Assembly (NCBI GenBank): GCA_003141555.1
Contig: PLMN01000016.1
Coordinates: 1-64,000, forward strand
DNA from: Candidatus Aminicenantota bacterium
GTDB taxonomy: Bacteria; Acidobacteriota; Aminicenantia; Aminicenantales; UBA4085
Reading direction: 5' to 3'
Length of the DNA stretch: 64,000 nucleotides
Both the position numbers and the translations under genes were made by a program. Position 1 is the first letter of the stretch. The number at the start of each line of letters is the position of its first letter. This document shows positions 8,227 to 16,643 of this stretch, piece after piece. The notes below the pieces were generated by a model that ran no database searches, had not been told where the DNA came from, and saw only the letters and a program-made list of their open reading frames with translations.

Positions 8227-8842
8227 ACAGTCCTTTGATTTTGGCCCCCATAAGGCCGGCCTTGACGAGGTCCGGGTCCGTCCTCTGCAGCCCCTTGATC
8301 TGAAAGGGCGTCAGGACGGGATAGTGGCGCGCCCGGTCCAGGGCGCCGCCGATATGGCTCACATCCTCCCCGGTCGTCATCCAGCTTTCCGCGTCGAACC
8401 GGGAAAGGTCGAACGGCGCGGAATACGCCCGCAGGGTCTTCTGGCCGATCGGGTTGAAGTACACGTCGAAGTACGACATCATGAGCTCCCGGATCGAGCG
8501 ATAAACCGGCTCGCGGAAGCGGAGGACCGTGTAGTTGGACTTCGCGACGCAGCCCCACGCCCCGTCGCGGCGGAAGACCGCCAGGACGTGGTCGTCGTCG
8601 TTCCAGGAGCGCATGTCGACGACGAGCGGCGGACGGCCGTGGAACCGGAGGGCGGCCGCGGCGAACAGGGCGCCTTCGAAGCAATTCGCCTTCCTCTCCC
8701 GCATGACCCGCCGGGGCGAGGCCGTGCCGGGCTCGGGATCGTAGGCGATGGCGTTGAGCCAGCGCTGGACCTCGATGGGCGCGTCGAGGGCCGCGAGGAT
8801 TTTGCGTTCCGCGGGAGTCCAACGCGCTTGCGGCTTCGTCAT
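8210..8842 (-). CDS. transglutaminase-like domain protein
   Basis: A 210-aa protein with no signal peptide. A papain/transglutaminase-like arrangement is visible: the cysteine in KANCFEGALF (near residue 54), the histidine in DDDHVLAVF (near residue 83) and, where transglutaminases have an aspartate, an asparagine in VAKSNYTVL (near residue 103). The spacing suits a compact transglutaminase-like core, so a cysteine protease, amidase or transferase role is possible. The C-terminal 90 residues are not recognised. It is followed by the palindromic repeat at 8894-8964 on its upstream side and converges with the decarboxylase. Confidence 0.65.
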   Translation of the reverse strand: MTKPQARWTPAERKILAALDAPIEVQRWLNAIAYDPEPGTASPRRVMRERKANCFEGALFAAAALRFHGRPPLVVDMRSWNDDDHVLAVFRRDGAWGCVAKSNYTVLRFREPVYRSIRELMMSYFDVYFNPIGQKTLRAYSAPFDLSRFDAESWMTTGEDVSHIGGALDRARHYPVLTPFQIKGLQRTDPDLVKAGLMGAKIKGLFKPKV

Positions 8843-8893
8843 GTTAGCCTGTCCTTAATGCCCATGAGATTGCTTCGCCCTTCGGGCCCGCAA

Positions 8894-8964
8894 TGAAAAA
8901 GGGGACACAGAACCCCGATTGACTATCGGTGATGGCAAGCTAGCGTTCTGTGTCCCCTTTTTCA
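8894..8964. repeat. GGGGACA palindromic repeat, copy 1 (possible bidirectional terminator)
   Basis: Two perfect 20-base inverted arms (8894-8913 and 8945-8964) share the core AAAAAGGGGACACAGAAC / GTTCTGTGTCCCCTTTTT. An inner small hairpin (CCGAT/ATCGG) lies in the loop. The arm ends in a run of T on either strand, so it would work as an intrinsic terminator in both directions. The right arm covers the stop codon of the GH172 gene. Related copies are at 17663-17733 and 37618-37689. Confidence 0.75.
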
Positions 8965-10971
8965 TTTCTTATCCGTCGTCCATTTCAGCTTGCCGTCCGG
9001 GTCGGCGAAGCGGGCATAGTAACCCCAGCCGCCGTCGCCCTGCAAGACCTTCAACATCACCTTGTTCCAGCCCTTCCGAAGCCGGACCGGGATCGTGTCC
9101 AGGTCGGGATAGGCGCCCCGGTAGGCGGGATTGGAGTGGACCAGGCGGTCGTTGATCCAGACCCGCACTCCGTCGTCGCTCCCGACGAGCATCACCGCGG
9201 CCATGTCGGCCGGCGCGGAAAGCCAGCCGAGGGCGTAGACCACCGCCTGCACGTTCGGCGTGACGAGCTCGTTGAGGCGGACATAGCCCGTTGCATCGGC
9301 CCGGACCCTGCGCCAGCCGACGGGAACGTTCCCCTTGCCGGCATAGGATTTGGCCAGATCGATTTCCGTTTCGGGAGGGTACGGCGTCGCGAGATAGTCC
9401 ATATCGGGGGCGTCGAACGGACCGATGAGGTTCCAGTCGAGGAGGAAATTCCGGGCGGAAGGCGCGAGGCTGATCCCCAGGAACCCAAGGTCCATGCCCG
9501 CCGCGGCTTCGTCCTTGCCCGTGATCCGGAGGCGGATCGCATTCTCCCCCGATTCGAGGCGGACGCCTTTCAAGGTCAGGGTGCCCCACTCCTTCTCTTT
9601 CGCATAGCCGTCGAACTCGGCCCGGATGGGCTCGGCGGCGCCGGAAGGCGTCCGGACCGAAAGGACCTCGAACCGGCCCATCGCCGGCCCCTTGAGGAAA
9701 TGGATCGCCGCGTCGTAGCTCTCACCGGTCTCGACCGGAAAGGAGATCTCCGCGCCGCTTCCCGGCTTGGACCGTTCGGTCGTCAGGACGGGATAGCGCT
9801 CGCCCGTCGGTCCGTAATACGAGGTCAGAGACGGGGTCGCCCTTTCCGCCGCGAAGCGGAGCTTCCGCTCGGCGTCCCGGAATTCCGCCCCGGGTGTCGC
9901 CCCCGCGTCCTTCCACGCGGGCCGGACGAAGCCGTCCGGAGGCTCGAGGGCGAACGGCAGCCGGGCCGCGACGGGCGGGAGAGGCGGGAAGGGCTTGTGC
10001 GGCTCGACCTGATACCAGTAGGCCGTGGAGGAGTCGTAGTCCGAGCGGTCGTTGCCGTCCCCATGCTCGATCGTCACCCGGATTGATTTCTTGAAGGGGA
10101 TCGGATCGGGGACATGGAAGCGATAGACGGTGGCTTTCGATCCGACCTGGAAGTCCTCCTCCTGAAGAGGGCAGCCGTAAAACGGGCGGGCGCTTTCCCG
10201 CATGCCCCAGCCGTCGGAGAAATAGTCCTCCGATCCCGTCCCGTGGAGGGAGGGGGCCGCCTCGCCGTCGACGTAGATCATGTCGTCGCCCTCGCCCCAC
10301 CAGCCCATCGACCGCTGGAGGATGCTGAGGTTGCAGCCGACGTAGTGGCCTCGGCCTTCGGCCTCGAGGAGGAGATAGTTCTTCCCGGCGGCGGGCGGCA
10401 TCTCCTGGCGGTACTGGGCGTGGAAATAGGCGGCGTCCGACGGAAGCGAGACGAGCTCGCGGTAATCGATGTAATAATAGAACGCGGGGATGTCGCCCGT
10501 CCCCTCGTTGGTCGCGGTCACCCGGGCGGACGCGCGGAACGGCATCTGCCAGTAGCAGTTCCGCGCCCGGCCTTCCGACGAGCAGGAGATCGGGATCGAA
10601 TCGACGTTCCGGTCGAGGCCGTGGCCGACGCCGAAGAAGTCGCCGATCGGGGCTTCGACCGAGGGCGACGACTCGCCGTCCCAATACATGCGAAGGACGA
10701 TCTTCCGGCCGTAGAAGGCCTCGGCCGAGATTGTCACCCAGATATGATGGAGGATGCCCGGCCCCTTAAGGTCGGCCAGGACGGCCGTTTCGCCGGCCTT
10801 GATGGTCAGGGAGTCCTTGTTGCCGCCCGTCCGGTCGTAGGAGGAGGCGCGCTTGCTCACATAATCCTGCGTCCTGGCGAGCGGGGACAGCCCGTCCCGC
10901 GCTTCCGGCCTGCCGCACGCCGCAGCCAGGAGCGCGGCGGCGGCGATTGTGATCAACGCCGTTTTTTTCAT
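8962..10971 (-). CDS. GH172-family (DUF2961) lipoprotein-like glycoside hydrolase
   Basis: A 669-aa protein with a lipoprotein-type signal (LLAAACGR, cysteine near residue 19). The DUF2961 core (about residues 30-380) contains GTGSEDYFSDGW near residue 244, the signature of GH172 enzymes, which include difructose-anhydride and alpha-D-arabinofuranoside hydrolases. A C-terminal region (about 470-660) looks like a jelly-roll/PA14-type sugar-binding domain. It probably acts in the periplasm or at the cell surface on furanose glycans. The ATG overlaps the stop of the M16-like gene by four bases, so the two are coupled. Confidence 0.85.
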   Translation of the reverse strand: MKKTALITIAAAALLAAACGRPEARDGLSPLARTQDYVSKRASSYDRTGGNKDSLTIKAGETAVLADLKGPGILHHIWVTISAEAFYGRKIVLRMYWDGESSPSVEAPIGDFFGVGHGLDRNVDSIPISCSSEGRARNCYWQMPFRASARVTATNEGTGDIPAFYYYIDYRELVSLPSDAAYFHAQYRQEMPPAAGKNYLLLEAEGRGHYVGCNLSILQRSMGWWGEGDDMIYVDGEAAPSLHGTGSEDYFSDGWGMRESARPFYGCPLQEEDFQVGSKATVYRFHVPDPIPFKKSIRVTIEHGDGNDRSDYDSSTAYWYQVEPHKPFPPLPPVAARLPFALEPPDGFVRPAWKDAGATPGAEFRDAERKLRFAAERATPSLTSYYGPTGERYPVLTTERSKPGSGAEISFPVETGESYDAAIHFLKGPAMGRFEVLSVRTPSGAAEPIRAEFDGYAKEKEWGTLTLKGVRLESGENAIRLRITGKDEAAAGMDLGFLGISLAPSARNFLLDWNLIGPFDAPDMDYLATPYPPETEIDLAKSYAGKGNVPVGWRRVRADATGYVRLNELVTPNVQAVVYALGWLSAPADMAAVMLVGSDDGVRVWINDRLVHSNPAYRGAYPDLDTIPVRLRKGWNKVMLKVLQGDGGWGYYARFADPDGKLKWTTDKK

Positions 10972-12509
10972 CGGTCCGTCCTTCCTTGTTCCCAGGGGAG
11001 CCCGGCCTTCCGGAAAAACTCGGCGGCCGGCGCGGTCCTGACCTTGTCGGCCGTCACGGCCAGGGGATAGGCCTGGATTGCCGTGTCCTCATCGAGGACT
11101 TCCCGGGGCATGTTCGGGTTGGCGTATTTAATGGGCGAAGGCGAATCGGCCGCGAGATCGGACTTGAAAGCTTCGGCGTCCTGGGTCACGACGGCCACGA
11201 AGGCGTTTGCGAAATTCAGGTATTTGCGGATCGCCTTGTTCACGTCCGCCCGGGTGAGCTTGGGCAGGACGGCCTCCGCCGCGGCCAGGATGTCGTCCGT
11301 CCCGTAATAGTGCGCGTCCATCTGCCAACCGAGACGCTCGTCGAGAGTCTGGGCGGTAAGCTTCGTGGAGCGCAGGAGGTAGGACCGGGCGAGCTGGAAG
11401 CGCTCCTCGGAGAGGCCGTCCTCGACGAGCTTCTTCAGCTCCCGGAGCGCCTGCCGAAGGACGAAGTGGCGGTCGGCGTTGGCCAGCGGCCGGATCCAGA
11501 TCGAGAAATACTGCTGCTGGCGGCCGTGGTTTGGCGCCGGAAACTTATCGCGGCCTTGGACGAAATGCTCGATGTAGGCATAGTCGCCCGTATTCCGGCC
11601 CCGCTCCTCGCGGATCTTCTGGGTGAGGAGCGAGAGGCTTTGCCGGTGCTCGCCGAAATGGGCCTGGGCGATCCAGAGAGCGAAGAAGTCCTTGTCGGCC
11701 CGGGTGAGGGCGATGGGGAAGCCCAGGGAGATCGCGGTCGCGGGCGTGGGCTTGTCCGCGATCGCGAACTCCAGGCCCCGCGCTGCCCGCGCCGGCGGAA
11801 GGACTAAGCGCGGGGTGAAGGTCTGCGGGAGGCGGGCGAAGTCGGCGGCGATCCTGTCCGGGAACTCCCGTGGATACCCGCCCGCAAGCCCGAGGACGAT
11901 GTTCCCCTGGACGAAATATTCCCGGTAGAACGCCTTCGCGTCGTCGAGGGTCAGGCCCGCCACCGATTCGAGCGTGCCGGCCTCATGGTGGCCGTAGGGG
12001 TGGCCGTCGTAAAGCATCAGGTTCAGGATTTCCTTCCCGAGCTGCTCATCCATGTCGCCGACGAGCGTCTTTTCGAGGAAGGCGAGCTGGTCGGCCTTGA
12101 CCCGGGCGAAGTCGTCCTCGCGGAAGCCGGGGTCGAGGAGCATGTCCTTGACGACGGCGTAGTAGCGTTCCAAGTTGTCGCGGTGGACCGTGCCGGAGAA
12201 TGCCGACAGCTCCTTGTCCACGCTCAGGGAGAGGTCCGCGGCCAGGGGATAGAGCTTTTCGGCGATGTCCCGGACGCTCATCGACCGGGAGCCGCCTTCG
12301 GCGAGCAGGCTCCACGTGAGCCGGGCGAGGCCCTCCTTGCCGGACGGATCGTGGGCCGAGCCGACCCGGACCAGGATCCGGAAGCAGACGAGAGGGCTCC
12401 CTTCGAGAGGGAGAAGGTCCCGGCCGAGCTTCAAGGGGGCCGCCCTGCCGCAAGAAACGGACAGGACCGCGGCGGCGAGAAGCGCGCGGGCGAGGGCCCG
12501 GACCTTCAT
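10968..12509 (-). CDS. M16-family protease subunit with degenerate active site
   Basis: A 513-aa M16 (pitrilysin/insulinase-type) protein with an N-terminal signal (possible lipoprotein, cysteine near residue 20). In the position of the zinc motif HxxEH it has GLARLTWSLL, so both histidines and the glutamate are missing. In paired bacterial M16 systems the second subunit is often such an inactive partner that forms half of the clam-shell chamber. The active partner is encoded immediately upstream with a four-base overlap (ATGA). Substrate unknown; periplasmic location is predicted. Confidence 0.85.
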   Translation of the reverse strand: MKVRALARALLAAAVLSVSCGRAAPLKLGRDLLPLEGSPLVCFRILVRVGSAHDPSGKEGLARLTWSLLAEGGSRSMSVRDIAEKLYPLAADLSLSVDKELSAFSGTVHRDNLERYYAVVKDMLLDPGFREDDFARVKADQLAFLEKTLVGDMDEQLGKEILNLMLYDGHPYGHHEAGTLESVAGLTLDDAKAFYREYFVQGNIVLGLAGGYPREFPDRIAADFARLPQTFTPRLVLPPARAARGLEFAIADKPTPATAISLGFPIALTRADKDFFALWIAQAHFGEHRQSLSLLTQKIREERGRNTGDYAYIEHFVQGRDKFPAPNHGRQQQYFSIWIRPLANADRHFVLRQALRELKKLVEDGLSEERFQLARSYLLRSTKLTAQTLDERLGWQMDAHYYGTDDILAAAEAVLPKLTRADVNKAIRKYLNFANAFVAVVTQDAEAFKSDLAADSPSPIKYANPNMPREVLDEDTAIQAYPLAVTADKVRTAPAAEFFRKAGLPWEQGRTDR

Positions 12510-13951
12510 GGGGTTTCTCCCTTCGCCGCTTCCCCGGTCAGGGTGACGGTCGCGGAGTTCGATGGCTTGAAATACTTCCGGGCCGCGTCCTGGATGTCCC
12601 GGGGCGAGACCCTGTCGCGGAGGTTGAAGATCCTGTTCACCGTGCCGGGATCGCCCGTAAGGTTGAGGTAGAAGGCCAGGGTGGCGGCCGCCCCATCCGT
12701 GGTCTCGAGGGCTCGGGCCAGGGCGTACTTCCGGCGGGATTTGACGTCGGCCAGGCGCGCGGCCGGCGCGGGCTCGGCTTTGACCCGCTCGAGCTCCTTC
12801 AGGATCTCGGCTTCAACGGTGGGGAGATCGCCCTCGTTGTTCACCACGGCGCTGATGACGAAAAGCGACGGGTCGCGCGTGTCCGGGAAATCCGCGGTCA
12901 GCGAGCGGCAGGTCCGGTCCTTGTTGACGAGCTTCTGGTAGAGCGGCGAGGCCGAGGCGAACGAGAGCTCGGCCAGCAGATCGAGCGCGGCCTTGTCGGC
13001 CGCCGTGTCGGAAAACGCGGGTCCGTGGAAGCCGACGGCGATCCGGGCCGGCGCGCCGGCCGGCCCCGCGATGCGGGCCCTCCGGGCCTTCTCCTGCGGC
13101 GGTTCGACCGGCGTCTGGAGGTCGTAGTTCGATATCTTCCAGGCGCCGTAGTATTTCCGGACGAAGGCCGCGAGCTGGGCGGGATCGAAGTCCCCGGCCA
13201 CGAGGAGAATGGTGTTGTCGGGGGCGAAGAAGCGTTTCTTATAGAGGAGGCTGTATTCATACTGGTTGGGCAGTTCCTGGATGTCCTTCAGGGAGCCCAG
13301 GGTCGTGTGCTTGTAGGGATGGCGCTCGAAAGCCGTGTCGCGGAGCGTCTCGATCAGGCGCCGGGCGGGATCCGAGGCGCCGGCATAGTACTCGCTCTCG
13401 ATGACCGCGGCCTCGGTCCTGAGCATGTCTTCCGAGGGAGCAAGGTTGATGAACCGGTCGGCTTCGGTCCGGACGACATTCTCCAGGCTGTCGCGTCCGG
13501 CGAAGACGACGGAATAGCAGGTGAAGTCGTCGGTCGTGGCGCTGTTCGTTCCGGCGCCAAGGCGCGCCAGGAAATCGCCGTAGGCGGCTCGCGGGACCTG
13601 CTTCGTCCCCTTGGACATCATATGCTCGAAGAAGTGGGCGAAACCGGATTTCCCGGGCTCGATCTCGTTCCGCGATCCGGAACGGACGATCGTGTAGTAC
13701 GAAATGATGTTCGGGTTGGAGAGCGGCAGGGAGACGACCTTCAAGCCGTTTTCGAGCGTCTCGACTTTGACCGCAAAGGGGAAGATGCCGCCCTGCGGGG
13801 CTGCGGTCGTCGTGCCTCCGGCACCTGCAGCGCCGCCCTGCGGGGCCGCCGTGGTCGTGCCTGCGGCACCTGCGGCTCCGCCCCGCGGAGCGGCCAGCCC
13901 CAGTCCCAGGCACAGGCACAGGACGAGGGTTCGGGCGATGATTCCAGTCAT
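12506..13951 (-). CDS. M16-family zinc metalloprotease, active subunit
   Basis: A 481-aa secreted M16 peptidase. A signal peptide (about residues 1-22) is followed by two low-complexity 15-residue repeats (GAAGAAGTTTAAPQG and GAAGAGGTTTAAPQG, residues about 24-53), then the catalytic domain with HFFEH in GFAHFFEHMM near residue 106 and the downstream glutamate region. The repeats are encoded by the 45-nt hairpin module described at 13788-13880, read in antisense, and are not part of the normal family fold. RBS AGGAGGG precedes the ATG. It pairs with the inactive M16 gene downstream. Confidence 0.9.
   Translation of the reverse strand: MTGIIARTLVLCLCLGLGLAAPRGGAAGAAGTTTAAPQGGAAGAGGTTTAAPQGGIFPFAVKVETLENGLKVVSLPLSNPNIISYYTIVRSGSRNEIEPGKSGFAHFFEHMMSKGTKQVPRAAYGDFLARLGAGTNSATTDDFTCYSVVFAGRDSLENVVRTEADRFINLAPSEDMLRTEAAVIESEYYAGASDPARRLIETLRDTAFERHPYKHTTLGSLKDIQELPNQYEYSLLYKKRFFAPDNTILLVAGDFDPAQLAAFVRKYYGAWKISNYDLQTPVEPPQEKARRARIAGPAGAPARIAVGFHGPAFSDTAADKAALDLLAELSFASASPLYQKLVNKDRTCRSLTADFPDTRDPSLFVISAVVNNEGDLPTVEAEILKELERVKAEPAPAARLADVKSRRKYALARALETTDGAAATLAFYLNLTGDPGTVNRIFNLRDRVSPRDIQDAARKYFKPSNSATVTLTGEAAKGETP
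13788..13880 (+). repeat. 45-nt hairpin module, copies A and B
   Basis: Two tandem 45-base units. Copy A: outer stem GCTGC (13800-13804)/GCAGC (13827-13831), inner stem GTGCC/GGCAC with a TCC loop. Copy B: outer GCCGC (13845-13849)/GCGGC (13872-13876), inner GTGCC/GGCAC with a TGC loop. Both have a 7-base/2-base internal loop and a CCGCCCTGCGG-like tail. Differences from the copies at 17.6 and 44.4 kb are compensatory. Here it encodes the repeats near the N-terminus of the M16 protease. Confidence 0.8.
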
Positions 13952-14035
13952 GGGTCAGCCCTCCTCGTCTCCCCTCGGGTCTCGATCCATCCGGGTCCGA
14001 TCCGCGAAACGCCGGGGGGACGGCGGGGGCCGGCG

Positions 14036-15001
14036 TCAGTCATTCACATACGTGAGCCACTTCTTGAAACGCGGCACCTTGCCGGTGATGGCCTCGAAGA
14101 AGCGGGCCCTGAGCTTCGCCGTCAGGGCTCCCGCTTGCCCCGTCCCCAACGTATACTCGCGGCGCCCGGCCTTCGGGTCGGACCCGTCGATGACCTTGAC
14201 GACGGGGATGATCTCGACTGCGGTCCCCGTGAAGAAGGCCTCGTCGGCGGCCAGAAAATCCGCCTTGGTGATGGGGCCGACCGCGGTCTTGATCCCCATG
14301 TCGGCCGCAATCTCCAGGATGCTCGTCCGGGTGATGCCTTCGAGGATGGACTCCGAGCGGTCGTTCGTCTTCACGACGCCGTTCTTGACGATGAAGATGT
14401 TCTCGCCGGGGCCTTCGGCCACGCGGCCTTCGATATTCAGGAAAAGGGCCTCGTCGCACCCCTGGGCCCGGGCCTCCAGGCCGCCGATCGTGGAGAGCAT
14501 ATATAGGCCGCCGAGCTTGGCCTTCATGTCGACCTGGGTGTGGTGGATCCGCCGGGTGGGAAGGATATAGACGGATGTCCCGGCCCCGGCGTTTTCCCCG
14601 AGGTAAGCGCCCCATTCCCAGGCGGAGCAGAGGAATTCCACGGGCGAGGCCTTGGGGACGAGCCCCAGGTTGCCGTAAGAATAGAAGAACAGGGGCCGGA
14701 TGTAGCACGAGGCGAGCTTGTTTTCGCGCACGACCTGCTTGATGACGTCGTTGACCTTGGCCGCGTCGTAGGGCGGGACCATCTTGGCCACGCCCGCGGA
14801 ATAGAAGAACCGGTTCGTGTGCTCGGGAAGGCGGAAGACGGCCGTCCCCTTGGACGTGGGATAGGCCCGGATGCCCTCGAAAACGATGGTCCCGTAGTGG
14901 AGGCCGTGGGACATCGGATGGATTATGAGCTCGGACCAGTCGTAGAACTTCCCCATGTACCAGTATTTCGAAGCTTTGGGAAAGTTTTCCATGTTGATCA
15001 T
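14036..15001 (-). CDS. ilvE: branched-chain amino acid aminotransferase
   Basis: A 321-aa class IV PLP aminotransferase. It has the typical opening (YMGKFYDW... HGLHYGTIVFEGIRAY), the lysine region KAKLGGLYMLSTI near residue 162, the EGPGENIF motif near residue 194 and the GTAVEI motif near residue 255. It transaminates 2-oxo acids of leucine, isoleucine and valine with glutamate. An AGGAG ribosome site precedes the first ATG; the second ATG three codons later is a poorer choice. The M16/GH172 genes follow after 84 bases on the same strand, so partial co-transcription is possible. A GC-rich hairpin lies in its leader, but no leader peptide is apparent. Confidence 0.93.
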   Translation of the reverse strand: MINMENFPKASKYWYMGKFYDWSELIIHPMSHGLHYGTIVFEGIRAYPTSKGTAVFRLPEHTNRFFYSAGVAKMVPPYDAAKVNDVIKQVVRENKLASCYIRPLFFYSYGNLGLVPKASPVEFLCSAWEWGAYLGENAGAGTSVYILPTRRIHHTQVDMKAKLGGLYMLSTIGGLEARAQGCDEALFLNIEGRVAEGPGENIFIVKNGVVKTNDRSESILEGITRTSILEIAADMGIKTAVGPITKADFLAADEAFFTGTAVEIIPVVKVIDGSDPKAGRREYTLGTGQAGALTAKLRARFFEAITGKVPRFKKWLTYVND

Positions 15002-15144
15002 GGGGCGCTCCTTTGGGCTCCCTCCGCGCCGCCGGCCGTCCGGCGCGGCGAACCGGGCTGAGAATTCGGTTCAGGGGAATAGCGTTTTAAGGATATTTGT
15101 TACCACAATTGAACGAAAAAGGGAAGATGCAGGGGGCGCCCCGC

Positions 15145-16092
15145 TCAGGGCGTCTCGTAGTAGACCGCGTCGTTGTGGGGGACGGCCTTGATTTTTCCCG
15201 CGGCGGCCAGGCGGTCGACGAGGGCGGCGATCTCCGCGGACGGCCGGCCGAGCGAGAGGGAGAGGTCGGCGAGGGTGACGGGGCGCCTCCCGGCGACGGC
15301 CAGGATGCCCGCCTCGGCGTCGCCGGCCGCTGGGGAAGGGACTTGGGAAAGAGTCTTGAAATCGGCGATGATCTCCGCGCCTTCGCCGAAGAAATCTCGG
15401 ATCCGCTCGAGCTCGTCCCGCCCGAGCGGCCGGGCCCGGCGGTCGGCGGGCGGCCGAACGACGGTGTTCAACTGGATCCGGTCCGGCCGGATGAGCGCGG
15501 CCGCGGCCCGGAGCTTCTTCAGGTGGCCCGGCCCGTCGTTCACGCCCCGGACGAGCATGATTTCGAGCCAGATCCGCCCCCGGAATTCGCGGCGGAAGGC
15601 GGCGAGTCCGGCGATGATCCCCGCCGCGGTCAGGCCGGGGTGGGGACGGTTGATCTTGCGGAACACGGCGTCCGTGGCGGCATCGAGCGACGGGACGACG
15701 ATGTCGGCCCGGAGGAGCTCGCGCCGCGCTTCGGGCTGCGTCAGGCAGGAGCTGTTGGTCAGGACCACGACCGGGATCCGGGTCGAGCGCTTGATCCCGC
15801 GGATGATCGTCCCGATCCCCGCGTTCAGCGTCGGCTCGCCCGAGCCGGAAAATGTGACGGCCTCGATGCGCCGGTCCGAGGCGAGGGCCTTTCGGATCTG
15901 GGCGAGCACCGTCCGGGCGGATACGTAGTTTCGGCGCCGGACGGTCGTCTTCGCCGACGCCCCGAGCTGGCAATAGATGCAGTCCATGGAACAGGTCTTG
16001 AAGGGGATGATGTCCACCCCGAGCGAAAAGCCCAGGCGGCGCGACGGCACGGGGCCGTAGAGCACGTTGGACGGGATCGGGCGTTCGGACAT
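15145..16092 (-). CDS. radical SAM protein (COG0731-type)
   Basis: A 315-aa enzyme with the CxxxCxxC iron-sulfur motif in CSMDCIYC near residue 34, preceded by YGPVPSRRLGFSLGVD, the characteristic opening of a radical SAM group related to wyosine-type tRNA enzymes. The SAM-binding GSGEPTLN motif follows near residue 88. The last 70 residues look like a winged-helix domain. Function of the group is not established. It diverges from queF, 94 bases away. Confidence 0.85.
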   Translation of the reverse strand: MSERPIPSNVLYGPVPSRRLGFSLGVDIIPFKTCSMDCIYCQLGASAKTTVRRRNYVSARTVLAQIRKALASDRRIEAVTFSGSGEPTLNAGIGTIIRGIKRSTRIPVVVLTNSSCLTQPEARRELLRADIVVPSLDAATDAVFRKINRPHPGLTAAGIIAGLAAFRREFRGRIWLEIMLVRGVNDGPGHLKKLRAAAALIRPDRIQLNTVVRPPADRRARPLGRDELERIRDFFGEGAEIIADFKTLSQVPSPAAGDAEAGILAVAGRRPVTLADLSLSLGRPSAEIAALVDRLAAAGKIKAVPHNDAVYYETP

Positions 16093-16127
16093 GTTCGGGC
16101 TCCTCGCGGGACGCGTCCGGCCGCGTC

Positions 16128-16156
16128 TGGCAATTCGGGCCGGACCGCACTATACT
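16128..16156 (+). promoter_or_regulatory. probable promoter of queF
   Basis: TGGCAA, a 17-base spacer and TATACT, with a start point near 16163 and the queF ATG at 16187. The -35 hexamer is a moderate match. Confidence 0.45.
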
Positions 16157-16186
16157 ATAGCCGAACTTCCGCGAGAGAAAAAGATC

Positions 16187-16603
16187 ATGAACCGCTACGG
16201 CGCCAAGGAAGCAAAGGCCGGGCTCGCCGCCCGCCTGCCAGGGCTCGAAACGTTCCCCAACCAGTTCCCCGATTACGAGATCGCGATCGAGATCCCCGAG
16301 TTCACGTCGGTCTGCCCCAAGACGGGGCTGCCCGACTTCGGGACGATCGTCATCCGCTATGTCCCCCGCGGACGCTGCCTCGAGCTCAAGTCCCTGAAGG
16401 AATACCTGCTGGCCTACCGCAATCTCGGGATCTTCTACGAGAACGCAGTCAACCGCATCCTCGAGGACGTGGCCAAGGCCTGCCGGCCCGTCCGGGCGTC
16501 CGTGACGGGCTCATTCCGCCCCCGAGGAGGCCTCTCGTCCGTCATCGAAGCGCGCTACCCCCGCTCCCGCAAGGCGGTGGGCTCCGCGGGGGTGACGAAG
16601 TAG
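16187..16603 (+). CDS. queF: NADPH-dependent 7-cyano-7-deazaguanine reductase
   Basis: A 138-aa unimodular QueF (T-fold). The nucleophilic cysteine lies in EFTSVCPKTGLPDFG near residue 43, and the family signature ELKSLKEYLLAYRN follows near residue 65. QueF reduces preQ0 to preQ1 in queuosine biosynthesis. The frame is open further upstream, but this ATG begins the family N-terminus and lies 24 bases after the predicted transcription start. queE, queD and queC are 5 kb away on the other strand, so the pathway is split into two transcription units. Confidence 0.93.
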   Translation: MNRYGAKEAKAGLAARLPGLETFPNQFPDYEIAIEIPEFTSVCPKTGLPDFGTIVIRYVPRGRCLELKSLKEYLLAYRNLGIFYENAVNRILEDVAKACRPVRASVTGSFRPRGGLSSVIEARYPRSRKAVGSAGVTK

Positions 16604-16643
16604 GCCGCGCCGGTCCCGATCCCCGATCGTCCCGACCCCGCCC

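Noticed and set aside
15002-15090. GC-rich hairpin in the ilvE leader as an attenuator
   Set aside because: There is no leader peptide rich in branched-chain codons and no T tract, so attenuation cannot be supported.
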